This document shows, one piece after another, positions 42,954-51,871 of a stretch of DNA of 64,000 bases. The DNA is taken from assembly GCF_000577335.1 (NCBI RefSeq), contig NZ_CBYL010000017.1, positions 1 to 64,000 of the forward strand, in the 5' to 3' direction. The translations under genes and the position numbers were made by a program. The notes beneath the pieces were generated by a model. It was given only the letters and a program-made list of their open reading frames with translations. It searched no databases and was not told the origin of the DNA. Numbering within the stretch: position 1 is the stretch's first letter; each line of letters opens with the position of its first letter. The stretch is from Faecalispora jeddahensis (GTDB lineage Bacteria > Bacillota > Clostridia > Oscillospirales > Acutalibacteraceae).

Positions 42954-44528
42954 TTGTGGAACCCATTCCGTCCCAAACAGGAGGAAAAGCAGAAACGGAT
43001 CGATAAGGTGCTGAACCAGAGTTCCGAGCAGTCTGAAGCGGCCAACCAGAGCCAGGAGGAAGTCCTCTTCTCTTCTATGGAAGAAAACGGCCGGCGCTTT
43101 GAAGAGCTGTTCAAAGACAACGATACCATCATATGTCGTAAAATACAAAATGCCTTTTATCCGTGGCTGGAATACCGGTTGTATTACAGCGACGGGATGG
43201 TCAGCTCATCCCTTCTGCACGACGGCGTGCTGCGCCCGTTGATCGAGTCGCGTGAAAAGCCGGGGCGCGATCTGGCCGAAAGCCTGTCGAAGCAGATTCT
43301 TACCGCCAGCGATATTGAGATCAGCGAAAAATGGAAGGATGTGTGCGACAGTGTTACCTACGGCGACGCAGTTCTGTTTTTGCCGCACTCTTCCCGGGCG
43401 CTGATTCTGTCCGCCAAAAATTTTCAGCTGCGCGGAGTGGATGAGCCGGAAAACGAAAGAATTCTTTCAGGCCCGCGCGAGGGCTTTAACGAAAGTCTGC
43501 TCAATAATCTGACCCTGATCCGGCGCCGGCTGCGCACGCACGATTTAAAGCTCAAGTTCCGCACCTTTGGCCGCCGTACCCAAACAAAGGCCTGCATCTG
43601 CTATCTGGACGGCCTCGTCAACAAGAATATATTGAAGCTGCTGGAAGACAGGCTGAACAATATCGACATTGACGGCGTGCTGGACACGAACTACCTTTCC
43701 GAATTGATGCGTGATTCTGCCCTTTCGCCGTTTCGCAGTACCGGCTATACCGAACGGCCCGACGTGGTGGCAGCAAAGCTTCTGGAGGGACGGATCGCTA
43801 TTTTCCTTGACGGTACCCCAGTTGTTTTGACAGTGCCCTATTTGTTCATCGAAAATTTTCAGAGCAGTGAAGATTATTACATGAACTTTTTCTACACCTC
43901 TTTTTCGCGTATGCTTCGCATTCTCGGATTTTTCATGACCATTACCGTACCCGGGTTTTATATCGCGATTGTGGCGTTTCACCATGAGATGCTGCCCACC
44001 CCGCTGCTGATCAATATTGCCAGCGAGCGCACGGGCGTGCCCCTGCCGGCTGCCGCCGAGGCGTTTATTATGCTGATCGTTTTTGATATTCTCCGCGAAA
44101 CCGGCGTGCGCATGCCGTCCAACATTGGTCAGGCGCTGAGCATCGTGGGCGCTCTGGTCATCGGTCAGGCGGCGGTGGAGGCCCGGTTGGTGGCTGCCCC
44201 GATGATCATCATTGTCGGTATCACCGGCATCACCGCACTGTTGGTGCCCAGAATGAACGCACCAATCATTTTTGTGCGGATCTTCATTCTCATCGGCTCT
44301 TCGATCTTCGGGCTGTTCGGGATGATGCTGACGCTCTGCGCGCTGTTTATCCACATGCTGAATCTGGATTCCTTTGGGGTTTCTCAGCTGACCCCCAGCG
44401 GGCGTCTGCAGTTTCAGGAGATAAAAGACATAGTAATCCGCGCGCCCTGGTGGACGATGATTCAGCGCCCAAGAAAAACAGCATGGGGTACGGTACGTCA
44501 GAAGGTATCCCCGAGGACGAAAGAATGA
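42954..44528 (+). CDS. gerAA: spore germination receptor subunit A (GerA family)
   Basis: A 524-residue GerAA/GerKA-type subunit. A large N-terminal cytoplasmic part (1-290, with VRRRL/LIRRRLRTHDLKL and CICYLDGLVN) is followed by membrane helices from about 300 on, including the conserved TRERTGVPLPAAAEAFIMLI-like segment and the FDILRETGVRMPSNIGQALS motif. It forms an inner-spore-membrane germinant receptor with subunits B and C. The start is a TTG with GGAGATG upstream. It is first in an A-C-small-B operon. Confidence 0.93.
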   Translation: MWNPFRPKQEEKQKRIDKVLNQSSEQSEAANQSQEEVLFSSMEENGRRFEELFKDNDTIICRKIQNAFYPWLEYRLYYSDGMVSSSLLHDGVLRPLIESREKPGRDLAESLSKQILTASDIEISEKWKDVCDSVTYGDAVLFLPHSSRALILSAKNFQLRGVDEPENERILSGPREGFNESLLNNLTLIRRRLRTHDLKLKFRTFGRRTQTKACICYLDGLVNKNILKLLEDRLNNIDIDGVLDTNYLSELMRDSALSPFRSTGYTERPDVVAAKLLEGRIAIFLDGTPVVLTVPYLFIENFQSSEDYYMNFFYTSFSRMLRILGFFMTITVPGFYIAIVAFHHEMLPTPLLINIASERTGVPLPAAAEAFIMLIVFDILRETGVRMPSNIGQALSIVGALVIGQAAVEARLVAAPMIIIVGITGITALLVPRMNAPIIFVRIFILIGSSIFGLFGMMLTLCALFIHMLNLDSFGVSQLTPSGRLQFQEIKDIVIRAPWWTMIQRPRKTAWGTVRQKVSPRTKE

Positions 44529-45664
44529 AGAGGTGTTTGTGTGCCCTGCTTGCCGTCTGCCTGATGCTCCCTCTGGCAGGATGCTGGAACTACCGGGGCC
44601 TGAATGAAATGACGATCGTGGCCGGTATGGCGGTCGATGAAGCTGACGATGGGCAGTACCTGATGACGTTTGAGGTGATGGATTTGACGCAGCCCACCAA
44701 AACAGCGGGGCCAAACTCAAATCTGGTGTTTGCGGAGGGCGGCTCTATGCTCGAAGCGATCCGCAATGCCAAACGCCAGCTTGCCAGCAAGCTGTATTTC
44801 GGCAATATGCAGATCATGGTGATCAGTCAACAGATCGCCGAAAGGGAGGGCCTGGATGCCATTCTGGATTTTGCTCTGCGCGACTCGGAAATGCGCGAAA
44901 CAATGGAACTGGTCGTCTCGGGGGAGGAAACCGCACGGGCTATACTGAACAGCGACCAAAAAATCAGCGGAGCCGTTTCCTACGACATCAGCCGAATCAT
45001 CCGGGAGGACGCCAGAGTGACGGGTTCCCTCTACAGTGCGCAGTTTTATCATATTTATAATGATTTTAAGCTGCCGGGGATGAACGTGGTTCTGCCGGTG
45101 TTTTATCTGGCGTCAGAGCCGGATTCGGAAAAAAAACACGTGGAAGCCTATGGATGCGCTGTTTTTCGGAGTAGTTTACTCGCAGGCATTCTTTCTTCGG
45201 AAGAGACAAAATATATGCTGATGGTCAACGGACCCCTCACCGGCGGCGTTCTGACGCTTTACGAACCGGAGATTACCCAGAATAACATTTCGCTGGAAAT
45301 CAAAAAAGTCGAATCCTTTATGTCTTATGATAACAATAATGGAAAAATTGCTATGAAGCTGGACATTAAAATCAATGCCTATTTTGCGGAATTTCCGCAC
45401 GATAAAAGCGAAGGCGATAATCCCGTACTTGACCGGGTAGAAAAATCAGCGGAAAAATTGGTTCAGGAAAATCTTCGAAATGTCATCAAAAAGCTGCAGA
45501 CACAGTATCAGTCGGATGCTCTGGGGATGGGCAGCCTGATATACCGCACAAATCTGCCGCTTTGGAGGCAGATCTCTGGTCAGTGGAACGAAATATACCA
45601 GACCCTTCCCGTGGATGTTACGGTGAAAATTTACCTGGCAAATACCGCCATGGTGCGTGAGTAG
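44525..45664 (+). CDS. gerAC: spore germination lipoprotein subunit C (GerAC family)
   Basis: A 379-residue lipoprotein with signal peptide and lipobox LAGC (C20), then the GerAC start CWNYRGLNEMTIVAGMAVDE. The rest follows the family: VSGEETARAIL, a central AYGCAVFRSSLLAGILSSEE and a C-terminal WRQISGQWNEIYQTLPVDV. It is the outer-face subunit of the germinant receptor. The ATG at 44525 overlaps the gerA stop as ATGA. An earlier in-frame start would put the signal peptide inside the protein. Confidence 0.92.
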   Translation: MKRCLCALLAVCLMLPLAGCWNYRGLNEMTIVAGMAVDEADDGQYLMTFEVMDLTQPTKTAGPNSNLVFAEGGSMLEAIRNAKRQLASKLYFGNMQIMVISQQIAEREGLDAILDFALRDSEMRETMELVVSGEETARAILNSDQKISGAVSYDISRIIREDARVTGSLYSAQFYHIYNDFKLPGMNVVLPVFYLASEPDSEKKHVEAYGCAVFRSSLLAGILSSEETKYMLMVNGPLTGGVLTLYEPEITQNNISLEIKKVESFMSYDNNNGKIAMKLDIKINAYFAEFPHDKSEGDNPVLDRVEKSAEKLVQENLRNVIKKLQTQYQSDALGMGSLIYRTNLPLWRQISGQWNEIYQTLPVDVTVKIYLANTAMVRE

Positions 45665-45678
45665 TAGGAGGAGTTCCT

Positions 45679-45891
45679 TTGATCTATATCATACTGGTCT
45701 TTTTGATTACGGGTATCATCTGTATAGATTATATTCCAAGGCGTCAGATGATGGCCCGGCCGCTGCGTTTCTGGTACCTGGGCGTGTGTTTGTTCTGCTT
45801 TGTGGTATTGATTCTGGATCAAATAGGCGTTCCCGTTCCCAGAATTGCGACTGTTTTAACATGGATGATTCAAAAAATATGCGGCGTTTGA
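45679..45891 (+). CDS. small membrane protein of the germination operon
   Basis: A 70-residue protein with two hydrophobic segments (about 3-17 and 33-50) joined by a basic loop (YIPRRQMMARPLR). TTG start after AGGAGGAG, which is a strong site. I do not recognise a family. Some gerA-type operons carry a fourth small membrane protein (a D-type subunit) that modulates the receptor, and this gene lies between the C and B subunits, so that role is plausible. Confidence 0.65.
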   Translation: MIYIILVFLITGIICIDYIPRRQMMARPLRFWYLGVCLFCFVVLILDQIGVPVPRIATVLTWMIQKICGV

Positions 45892-45909
45892 AAAGGGAAG
45901 GAATTCAAC

Positions 45910-47031
45910 ATGAAAACAATTCATGACAATCCTGTTTCCTCACGGGAAATGGTTCTGATGATTATTTTATTTGCTTTTGGCAGCAGTGTGGTAATGGGTG
46001 TGAACTCCCATACGGGGCAGGATGCCTGGATCTGTTTGCTGATCGCTACCGTTATCAGCATACCGGTTTTTGTGATGTACGCCAGAATCATACGGCTGAT
46101 GGACGGAAAAGATTTTTTTACAACTATTCTGGACTGGTTCGGAGAAATCCCCGGCCGAATCGTGATTGCCTTGCTTGTGTGGTATTATCTGTATCTGGCG
46201 GCGATCGTCTCTCGAAATTTTTCTGAATTTATGGAGATCGTGGCCATGCCGGAAACCCCGCAGATTCCGATGATGATTTCCTTTTTGCTGGTCGGCGCTT
46301 ATCTTTGCAAAAGCAGGATTCAGGTGATGAGCCAATGGTCCATCGTTGGCCTGTATCTTACCATCGGCATCATGATTATCACCGTTCTGTCTACGATTGC
46401 GAGCATGCGGCCACAGAACCTGCTGCCGGTTCTGGAGCACTCCCCGCCGGAAATAATGAGAAGCTCCTATCAAATTTTCGTATTCCCTTATGCGGAATGT
46501 GTGGTGTTTCTTCCCCTGATCAATGCGGTAAAGCATGGAAGTCCCTATAAAATCTTTCTCAAGGGGCTTTTTTACTCGACTTTGGTGCTTCTGGTTATCA
46601 TCCTCCGCAATGTCCTTACGCTTGGCCCACAGTTGATGGAAGAGGAGTATTTTCCGTCTTATACCTGCGCAAGGATCATGGAGATCGGCAGCTTTCTGTC
46701 GCGGATTGAGGGGACGATTTCCGTCAACTTTATCGTAGCAGGACTGACAAAAACCAGCTTGTGCCTGTACTCCGGGGCTTTGGGGCTGGCAAAGCTGCTG
46801 AATACTCCCAATAAGCTCGACCTGATCATGATGCCGATCTTCATGTTCGTTTTGATGCTCTGCGTCCTCTCTTACACTGATGCGGTGCAGATGTTCGATT
46901 TTCTCGACCTTTACCCGCTGTATGCCCTGCCATTCCAGGTCATTGTCCCTCTTATTATCTGGCTGGTAGGCGAATGGAGAACCCGCAGCAAAAAGACCTC
47001 TTCGGTACAGACGGCATCGCAAACTTCCTGA
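45910..47031 (+). CDS. gerAB: spore germination receptor subunit B (GerAB-type permease)
   Basis: A 373-residue polytopic membrane protein with about ten helices, of the endospore germination permease family within the APC superfamily. It starts NPVSSREMVLMIILFAFGSS and contains a VSRNFSEFMEIVAMPETPQI stretch typical of the family. GerAB-type subunits bind the germinant, often an amino acid. GGAAGGAATTC precedes the ATG. It is the last gene of the operon, with no clear terminator before the collagen gene 240 bp downstream. Confidence 0.92.
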   Translation: MKTIHDNPVSSREMVLMIILFAFGSSVVMGVNSHTGQDAWICLLIATVISIPVFVMYARIIRLMDGKDFFTTILDWFGEIPGRIVIALLVWYYLYLAAIVSRNFSEFMEIVAMPETPQIPMMISFLLVGAYLCKSRIQVMSQWSIVGLYLTIGIMIITVLSTIASMRPQNLLPVLEHSPPEIMRSSYQIFVFPYAECVVFLPLINAVKHGSPYKIFLKGLFYSTLVLLVIILRNVLTLGPQLMEEEYFPSYTCARIMEIGSFLSRIEGTISVNFIVAGLTKTSLCLYSGALGLAKLLNTPNKLDLIMMPIFMFVLMLCVLSYTDAVQMFDFLDLYPLYALPFQVIVPLIIWLVGEWRTRSKKTSSVQTASQTS

Positions 47032-47189
47032 ATAATATCTGTCTCTCCAGATAATTGCTGCGAATCTTCAACAGGCAAAACACCCGTTGGTTTTTTGTGT
47101 GCGCAGAGAATGCTGAAACGCATAGCAAAGAGAATGTTTTATGCTGTTAACGGCGATTTAGCGCCCGAAATTAGCGGTTTGTGTTTGCA

Positions 47190-47216
47190 ACAACTTTCTC
47201 AAATCTTCATACTATA
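47190..47216 (+). promoter_or_regulatory. sigmaK-type mother-cell promoter of the spore collagen gene
   Basis: AC (47190-47191, within AACA), a 16-bp spacer and CATACTATA (47208-47216) match the late mother-cell consensus (AC, CATANNNTA). It lies 56 bp upstream of the collagen-like gene. The sigmaE -35 is not evident. Confidence 0.6.
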
Positions 47217-47271
47217 CTAAAGGGTGCCATCCTTTTACGAGAGACCTATTATATAGATAGGAGATTTGCAT

Positions 47272-48006
47272 ATGTCATCAGACAGAAGATCCTCATTTGG
47301 TGTCGGGGATTCGTTTTCCCCCGGCATGAAGATTTACACCAGTAGCAGCGGCAACAGTGGCTGCCCACCTTGTCCGCCGCCGTGCCCATCGCCGTGCCCA
47401 CCGCCGTATCCGCCCTGCCCGCCGTGCCCGCCGTGCCCGCCTCCGTTCCCGATTCCGGGTCCCACGGGTCCCACAGGCCCGACCGGTGCAACAGGTCCTG
47501 CCGGCCCTGCCGGCGCTCCCGGCCCCGCTGGCCCCGCCGGCCCGCAGGGAGTACAAGGGCCCGTAGGCCCCGTAGGTCCTCAGGGAGCAGTAGGTCCCGC
47601 AGGTCCTCAGGGAGTACAAGGTCCCACCGGTCCCACGGGCGCAACGGGTGCCACAGGTGCTACAGGCGCAACCGGTGCCACAGGCGCCACGGGTGCACAA
47701 GGTCCTGCCGGCCCGACCGGCCCCACGGGCGCAACGGGCGCAACAGGTGCCACAGGTGCCACGGGTGCCACAGGCGCAACCGGCCCGACCGGCCCCACAG
47801 GCGCGACGGGTGCTACAGGCGCCACAGGCCCGGTAGGTCCTACTGGAGCCACAGGCGCAACAGGCGCCACAGGCCCGACCGGTCCCACAGGTGCTACAGG
47901 TGCCACAGGCGCAACCGGCCCCGTAGGCCCCACTGGAGCCACAGGTGCAACCGGTGCCACAGGCCCCGTAGGCCCCACCGGACCCACCGCTCCGTGTATC
48001 AAATGA
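47272..48006 (+). CDS. spore collagen-like (BclA-type) protein, N-terminal half of a split gene
   Basis: A 244-residue frame. Residues 1-60 are a Ser-rich head followed by a Cys/Pro-rich part (CPPCPPPCP-type repeats). From about 65 on it is an uninterrupted Gly-X-Y collagen-like region rich in GAT, GPT, GPA and GPV triplets. It ends abruptly in TAPCIK with the stop codon inside the left arm of the mobile element (47995-48010), so it has no C-terminal domain. The matching collagen tail and C-terminal domain lie at 60175-60944. Fusion at the shared core CCACCG restores the frame. ATG at 47272 follows TAGGAG. Behind a sigmaK-type promoter, it is a likely spore-surface glycoprotein. Confidence 0.88.
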   Translation: MSSDRRSSFGVGDSFSPGMKIYTSSSGNSGCPPCPPPCPSPCPPPYPPCPPCPPCPPPFPIPGPTGPTGPTGATGPAGPAGAPGPAGPAGPQGVQGPVGPVGPQGAVGPAGPQGVQGPTGPTGATGATGATGATGATGATGAQGPAGPTGPTGATGATGATGATGATGATGPTGPTGATGATGATGPVGPTGATGATGATGPTGPTGATGATGATGPVGPTGATGATGATGPVGPTGPTAPCIK

Positions 48007-48010
48007 CAAC
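47984..48010. other. attL: left junction of the 12.2-kb element
   Basis: Core CCACCG (47984-47989), then 5 bp, then the arm TGTATCAAATGACAAC (47995-48010). The arm is the inverted counterpart of the right arm at 60154-60169, with 13 of 16 bases matching and the same 5-bp distance to the core. The central AC (47986-47987) is the likely exchange dinucleotide. Confidence 0.75.
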
Positions 48011-48022
48011 TTTCAGGAACAG

Positions 48023-48060
48023 AAAAGCGCCCTGCCGATCATTCGGCGGGCGCTTTTTTT
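48023..48060. terminator. terminator just inside the left end of the element
   Basis: AAAAGCGCCC-T-GCCGA pairs with TCGGC-GGGCGCTTTT (one bulged T) and ends in T7 on the plus strand. It also ends in TTTTCT on the minus strand. It would stop transcripts from the collagen promoter and the minus-strand cargo operon. A second small hairpin lies at 48065-48083. Confidence 0.8.
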
Positions 48061-48133
48061 ATGAAACAGGCGAGCCGCCTGTTCGGGAAAAACCAGATTT
48101 CTTTTGGCGGCTGTGAAAAAACGCTTTCTTTGC

Positions 48134-48883
48134 TTACTCCAGCATCCACATACCGCCGTCCACATGATATACCTGGCCGGTGATGTACCACCCTTCATCG
48201 GAGCAGAGGTATGCCGCCATATTGGCGATGTCTGTCGGGTCGCCAAAGCGGTGCATCGGAATTTTAGAGAGCAGGCTCTCCCGCAGCTCCGGCTCCCAGC
48301 TGTTGGTGATGTTGCTGGGCACCACGCCGGGGGACACGCCGTTTACGGTGATGCTCTGACGAGCCGTTTCACGCGCAAGGGATTTGGTCATGCAGATCAG
48401 GGCTGCCTTGGAGGCCCCATAAGCGATCTGACCGTTGCTATAAGCACCGCCTGTGTTGCCCGATGGAGAGGTCAGGTTGATGATGCGTCCCCAGCCCTTT
48501 TTGCGCATCTGCTCGATCGCATACTTCGAGCAGAGGAACGCGCCCCGCACGTTCACCTTTATCACCTTGTCGAAGGTCTCCGGCTCCATATCCTCGATCA
48601 GGGCGTTCAGGTTAATGCCGGCGTTATTGATCAGGATGTCCACGCCGCCGCTTTCCTGCTCCATCCGGTCGAAAAACCGCCGCATATCCTCGACCTCAGA
48701 CACGTCCGCGCGCACGCAGTGCAGATTCTGCGGATTCTCCACCAGCTCCGGCAGTTTGTCGAGATTGGCCTGATTCACGTCGCAGACATAGACCGCCGCG
48801 TGGTCGGCGAGGAACCGCCTGGTGAATGCCAGCCCGATTCCATTCGCACCGCCGGTGACACATACTGTTTTATTAGAAAACAT
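48134..48883 (-). CDS. SDR-family NAD(P)-dependent oxidoreductase
   Basis: A 249-residue classical short-chain dehydrogenase. The cofactor loop TGGANGIG is at 10-17, NNAG at 86-89, the catalytic Ser near 139, Y155 and K159 (YGASK), and the C-terminal HVDGGMWM segment. The acidic residue after beta-2 (CDVNQAN) favours NAD. Substrate unknown. It is last in the cargo operon, 19 bp after a Zn-dependent dehydrogenase, so the pair may carry out successive oxidations or an epimerisation of the imported sugar or polyol. Confidence 0.88.
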   Translation of the reverse strand: MFSNKTVCVTGGANGIGLAFTRRFLADHAAVYVCDVNQANLDKLPELVENPQNLHCVRADVSEVEDMRRFFDRMEQESGGVDILINNAGINLNALIEDMEPETFDKVIKVNVRGAFLCSKYAIEQMRKKGWGRIINLTSPSGNTGGAYSNGQIAYGASKAALICMTKSLARETARQSITVNGVSPGVVPSNITNSWEPELRESLLSKIPMHRFGDPTDIANMAAYLCSDEGWYITGQVYHVDGGMWMLE

Positions 48884-48902
48884 ATTGAAACGCTCCTTTG
48901 TA

Positions 48903-49922
48903 TCAAACGGGTTTGTGGTTACTGCATTCCAGCACGATTTTGGGATACTGCGAGGAACGCAGCAGGTCGAACGCCTCCACCCCCTGTGACAGCGGCAGAA
49001 CCTTGCCGATGATTTTTTCGGTCTGCAGCTTGGGGATGAGGTTCATGACACGATGATAATGGAAGGTCGTGGTGAATGCCGTATGGATGCTCGCTTCCTT
49101 CTGATAAAGCCGGTAGAGGTTTACCGGCAGCTCGTACTGCATGGGGTACACCGCGAAATACATCACTTTGCCCTTGTTTGCGACCAGGTCCAGCATCGCG
49201 GGTGCGGCGGACGGCGACCCGGAGGCCTCGAAAACCATATCGTAGCCCCGCCCCTGCGTGATCTCCTTGCCTCTGGCAACCGTATCCTCCGTAAGGGGGT
49301 CAACCACGTACTCCGCCCCCAGTGAGAGCGCCAGCTCACGCTTGGAGGCGACCGGTTCGAACACCGTGACCTTCGTGCCGCCATGCAGCAGAAGCAGATT
49401 CAGCAGAATGCTGCCGATCCCTCCTGCGCCGGAAAGCGCTACGGTCGCGCCCGCCGGTATCTCCATCAGGTCAACCCCGCGCAGGGCGCAGGCACATGGC
49501 TCTGCAAGGCAGTACGGCAGCATGTCGTCCCCGTCGGGAATCCGGAAGATCATATTGGGGCGTACCAGCGCGTATTCCGTAAAGGTACGCACGCGCCACC
49601 GGTGTTTGCAGAACATATCGTCCCCGCGCTTGCAGTCGTCGCACTCGCCGCAGGGGGACGCCCCCGCGCAGGCGACACGGTCGCCAAGCTTCCAGCCCAG
49701 CTCCGCCATTCCCTTGCCCAGTGCGACGATGGTGCCGCAGGACTCATGCCCCAGCAGATGCGGCGTTGGCACATTGTCCATTCCGTGGTCGACCACATGC
49801 AGGTCCGACCCACAGAATGCGACGTAATCCACCCGGATTTTGATCGTTCCCGGTTTTACCTGCGGTTCCGGCAGCTCGCGCAGCTCTACGCGTCCCGGTT
49901 CCGTATACATCAAAGCTTTCAT
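48903..49922 (-). CDS. zinc-dependent MDR-family dehydrogenase (sorbitol/threonine dehydrogenase-like)
   Basis: A 339-residue medium-chain dehydrogenase. Catalytic zinc ligands C37 (AFCGSD) and H59-E60 (LGHES) are present. The structural zinc site C91, C94, C97, C105 is complete. The Rossmann motif is SGAGGIGSILLNLL near 164-177, and FEASG follows. The family oxidises polyols, sugars or threonine. With a sugar ABC transporter, a polyol or sugar alcohol is likely. It starts 15 bp after the permease gene on the same strand with AAAGGGGAA upstream. Confidence 0.88.
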   Translation of the reverse strand: MKALMYTEPGRVELRELPEPQVKPGTIKIRVDYVAFCGSDLHVVDHGMDNVPTPHLLGHESCGTIVALGKGMAELGWKLGDRVACAGASPCGECDDCKRGDDMFCKHRWRVRTFTEYALVRPNMIFRIPDGDDMLPYCLAEPCACALRGVDLMEIPAGATVALSGAGGIGSILLNLLLLHGGTKVTVFEPVASKRELALSLGAEYVVDPLTEDTVARGKEITQGRGYDMVFEASGSPSAAPAMLDLVANKGKVMYFAVYPMQYELPVNLYRLYQKEASIHTAFTTTFHYHRVMNLIPKLQTEKIIGKVLPLSQGVEAFDLLRSSQYPKIVLECSNHKPV

Positions 49923-49937
49923 GTGTTCCCCTTTCCT

Positions 49938-50762
49938 TTAACCCTTGACGGAGCCCGCCGTCATGCCTGTCACCAGATGCTTCTGCACCAGCATAAACAG
50001 CAGAACGACCGGGATCACCGCCGTAATTCCTCCCGCGGAGATCATGTCCCACCGCACGTCGTATTCGCCAATGAAGGAGAACAGCGAAACCGGCAGGGTT
50101 CTGGTTTCGGAGGAGGTAAACATCACCGCGTAAAGATATTCGTTCCAGGAATTGATAAAGATATAGCTTCCGGTAGCGACCATGCCCGGCTTGAGCAGCG
50201 GGATGATGACCCGCAGAAACAGCTGTGGCATGGAGGCTCCGTCGATTTTCGCCGCTTCCTCGATCTCCTGCGGAATTTCATCCATAAAGCCGGTCATCAG
50301 CCAGATCGCGAAGGGGATCGTAAAGGTGCAGTATGCGATCACAAGGCTGACCCAGCTGCCCAGCAGATGCAGGTTCCGGAAGGTGATGAACAGAGGAGTC
50401 AGGAACAGCACCTGCGGGAACATATACAGCAGCAGGATTCCGCTGAGCGCAATATCCCGGCCCGGAAAGCGATACCGTGAGAAGGCGTACCCCGCCATAG
50501 ACGATACGATGATCGCGATGCAGCTGGTGACGGTGGCGATCAGGGTGCTGCGGAGCATGCTGGGGATAAAATCCGTATTGGTAAACAAAAAGCGATAATT
50601 ATTGAGAGTGGGCATCTCCGGAAGGTAGTGTACGGTTTTGGTATACAGCTCGCTGGTGTTTTTCAGGGAGGTGAGAAAGGTCCACGCATAGGGGAAGATG
50701 ATGAACACCAGCAGCAGCGCAAAAGGCAGGTAAAACAGGAAGAAATTTTTTCTCTTTTTCAT
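49938..50762 (-). CDS. carbohydrate ABC transporter permease (MalG type)
   Basis: A 274-residue inner-membrane permease with six helices and the EAA loop motif EEAAKIDGASMPQLFLRVII near 190. It is the second permease of a CUT1-type sugar importer. The gene starts 3 bp after the first permease, so they are translationally coupled. No ATP-binding subunit is encoded in the operon. CUT1 systems of Bacillota often borrow a shared MsmX/UgpC ATPase, which I assume here. Confidence 0.92.
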   Translation of the reverse strand: MKKRKNFFLFYLPFALLLVFIIFPYAWTFLTSLKNTSELYTKTVHYLPEMPTLNNYRFLFTNTDFIPSMLRSTLIATVTSCIAIIVSSMAGYAFSRYRFPGRDIALSGILLLYMFPQVLFLTPLFITFRNLHLLGSWVSLVIAYCTFTIPFAIWLMTGFMDEIPQEIEEAAKIDGASMPQLFLRVIIPLLKPGMVATGSYIFINSWNEYLYAVMFTSSETRTLPVSLFSFIGEYDVRWDMISAGGITAVIPVVLLFMLVQKHLVTGMTAGSVKG

Positions 50763-50765
50763 CGC

Positions 50766-51665
50766 TCATCTCTCCCTATTTTTTCTGGTGAATTTCAAAT
50801 AGAAGGTCATAAACAGGATCATAATGAGGGTTCCATACACCGCGATGGTGGAACCATAGCCAAAATTCAGGGATTTCTGCGCTTCTATGTAAGCATTCAG
50901 GGAAAGCGTCAGCGAGCTGTACCCCGGTCCACCCTGTGTCATCAGATAAAGCACCTCGACGTTGTTGAATACCCAGATAATGCGAAGCAGACTGGTAATC
51001 ACAATCGTCGGGAAGATGTGCGGCCATGTGATATAGTAAAACTTTTGCCAGATATTCGCGCCGCTGACGTCGGCGGCCTCATACAGATCGATCGGGATGG
51101 ACTGCAGGGAAGCCAAAATCATGATCGCGAAGAAGGGCGTGCCTTGCCAGACCATCGTCAGAATCTGGGCGTTCAGCGCCGTGTGCGCGTTGGAAAGCCA
51201 CGCGACCTTATCCCCAAGGATTCCCGCGCGCATCAGCAGATCGTTGAGGACCCCGAAATTGCCGTTATACATCCACATCCACATCAGCGCAATTACCACG
51301 CCCGGGGTGACCCACGGGATCAGAGAGATGGAGCGGAGAAAGCCCCGAAATCTGAAATTTTGGTTCAGGATCAAGGCGAGGATGAGGCCGAGCAAAAACT
51401 GCAGGGATACGGTGACGATCACCCAGCGCGCCGTATTGGACAGGGACGCGAGGAACGCATCGTCGTGCCAGACCTGGATATAGTTTTGCAGCCCGACAAA
51501 CCGCCGGTTTGCAAGGTCGAACATCGCGTAATACTGAAAGCTGGTGAACACCGCATAAAAAATCGGATAAATAATGATGCAGCAGATCAGCAGAAGCGCC
51601 GGCGCCAGCATGATATACGGCGTATAATCCCGTTTCTTTCGAACGTTTTGTACACTATTTGTCAT
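50766..51665 (-). CDS. carbohydrate ABC transporter permease (MalF/UgpA type)
   Basis: A 299-residue permease with six helices, starting RKKRDYTPYIMLAPALLLIC and carrying the EAA motif YEAADVSGANIWQKFYYITW near 215. The frame is open to 51821, but GGTGAT just upstream of the ATG at 51665 and the family N-terminus fix the start. It forms the channel of the importer with the MalG-type permease downstream. Confidence 0.92.
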   Translation of the reverse strand: MTNSVQNVRKKRDYTPYIMLAPALLLICCIIIYPIFYAVFTSFQYYAMFDLANRRFVGLQNYIQVWHDDAFLASLSNTARWVIVTVSLQFLLGLILALILNQNFRFRGFLRSISLIPWVTPGVVIALMWMWMYNGNFGVLNDLLMRAGILGDKVAWLSNAHTALNAQILTMVWQGTPFFAIMILASLQSIPIDLYEAADVSGANIWQKFYYITWPHIFPTIVITSLLRIIWVFNNVEVLYLMTQGGPGYSSLTLSLNAYIEAQKSLNFGYGSTIAVYGTLIMILFMTFYLKFTRKNRER

Positions 51666-51871
51666 AGAATCACCTTTTCTGAAAAAGCGGAAAGCGCATG
51701 CTTTCCGCTTTTTCCCTTTCACTCTTGCCGTGCGCATCATGGCACATAACATCAGATTTGCAAAGGGGCAAACCACAAAAGTGCTGCGGAAAGCATAAGG
51801 TTTGTGTCTTTGCCTCGCCAAAGGAGGGGCAAAGACACGGTTTCATCTCTTACAAGCAACCGCTGCCCGGA

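Noticed and set aside
47293-48009. Long antisense and frame-shifted open frames, and CRISPR-like regular repeats
   Set aside because: Both follow from the 9-base Gly-X-Y codon periodicity of the collagen gene. There are no constant repeats separated by unique spacers, and no cas genes.
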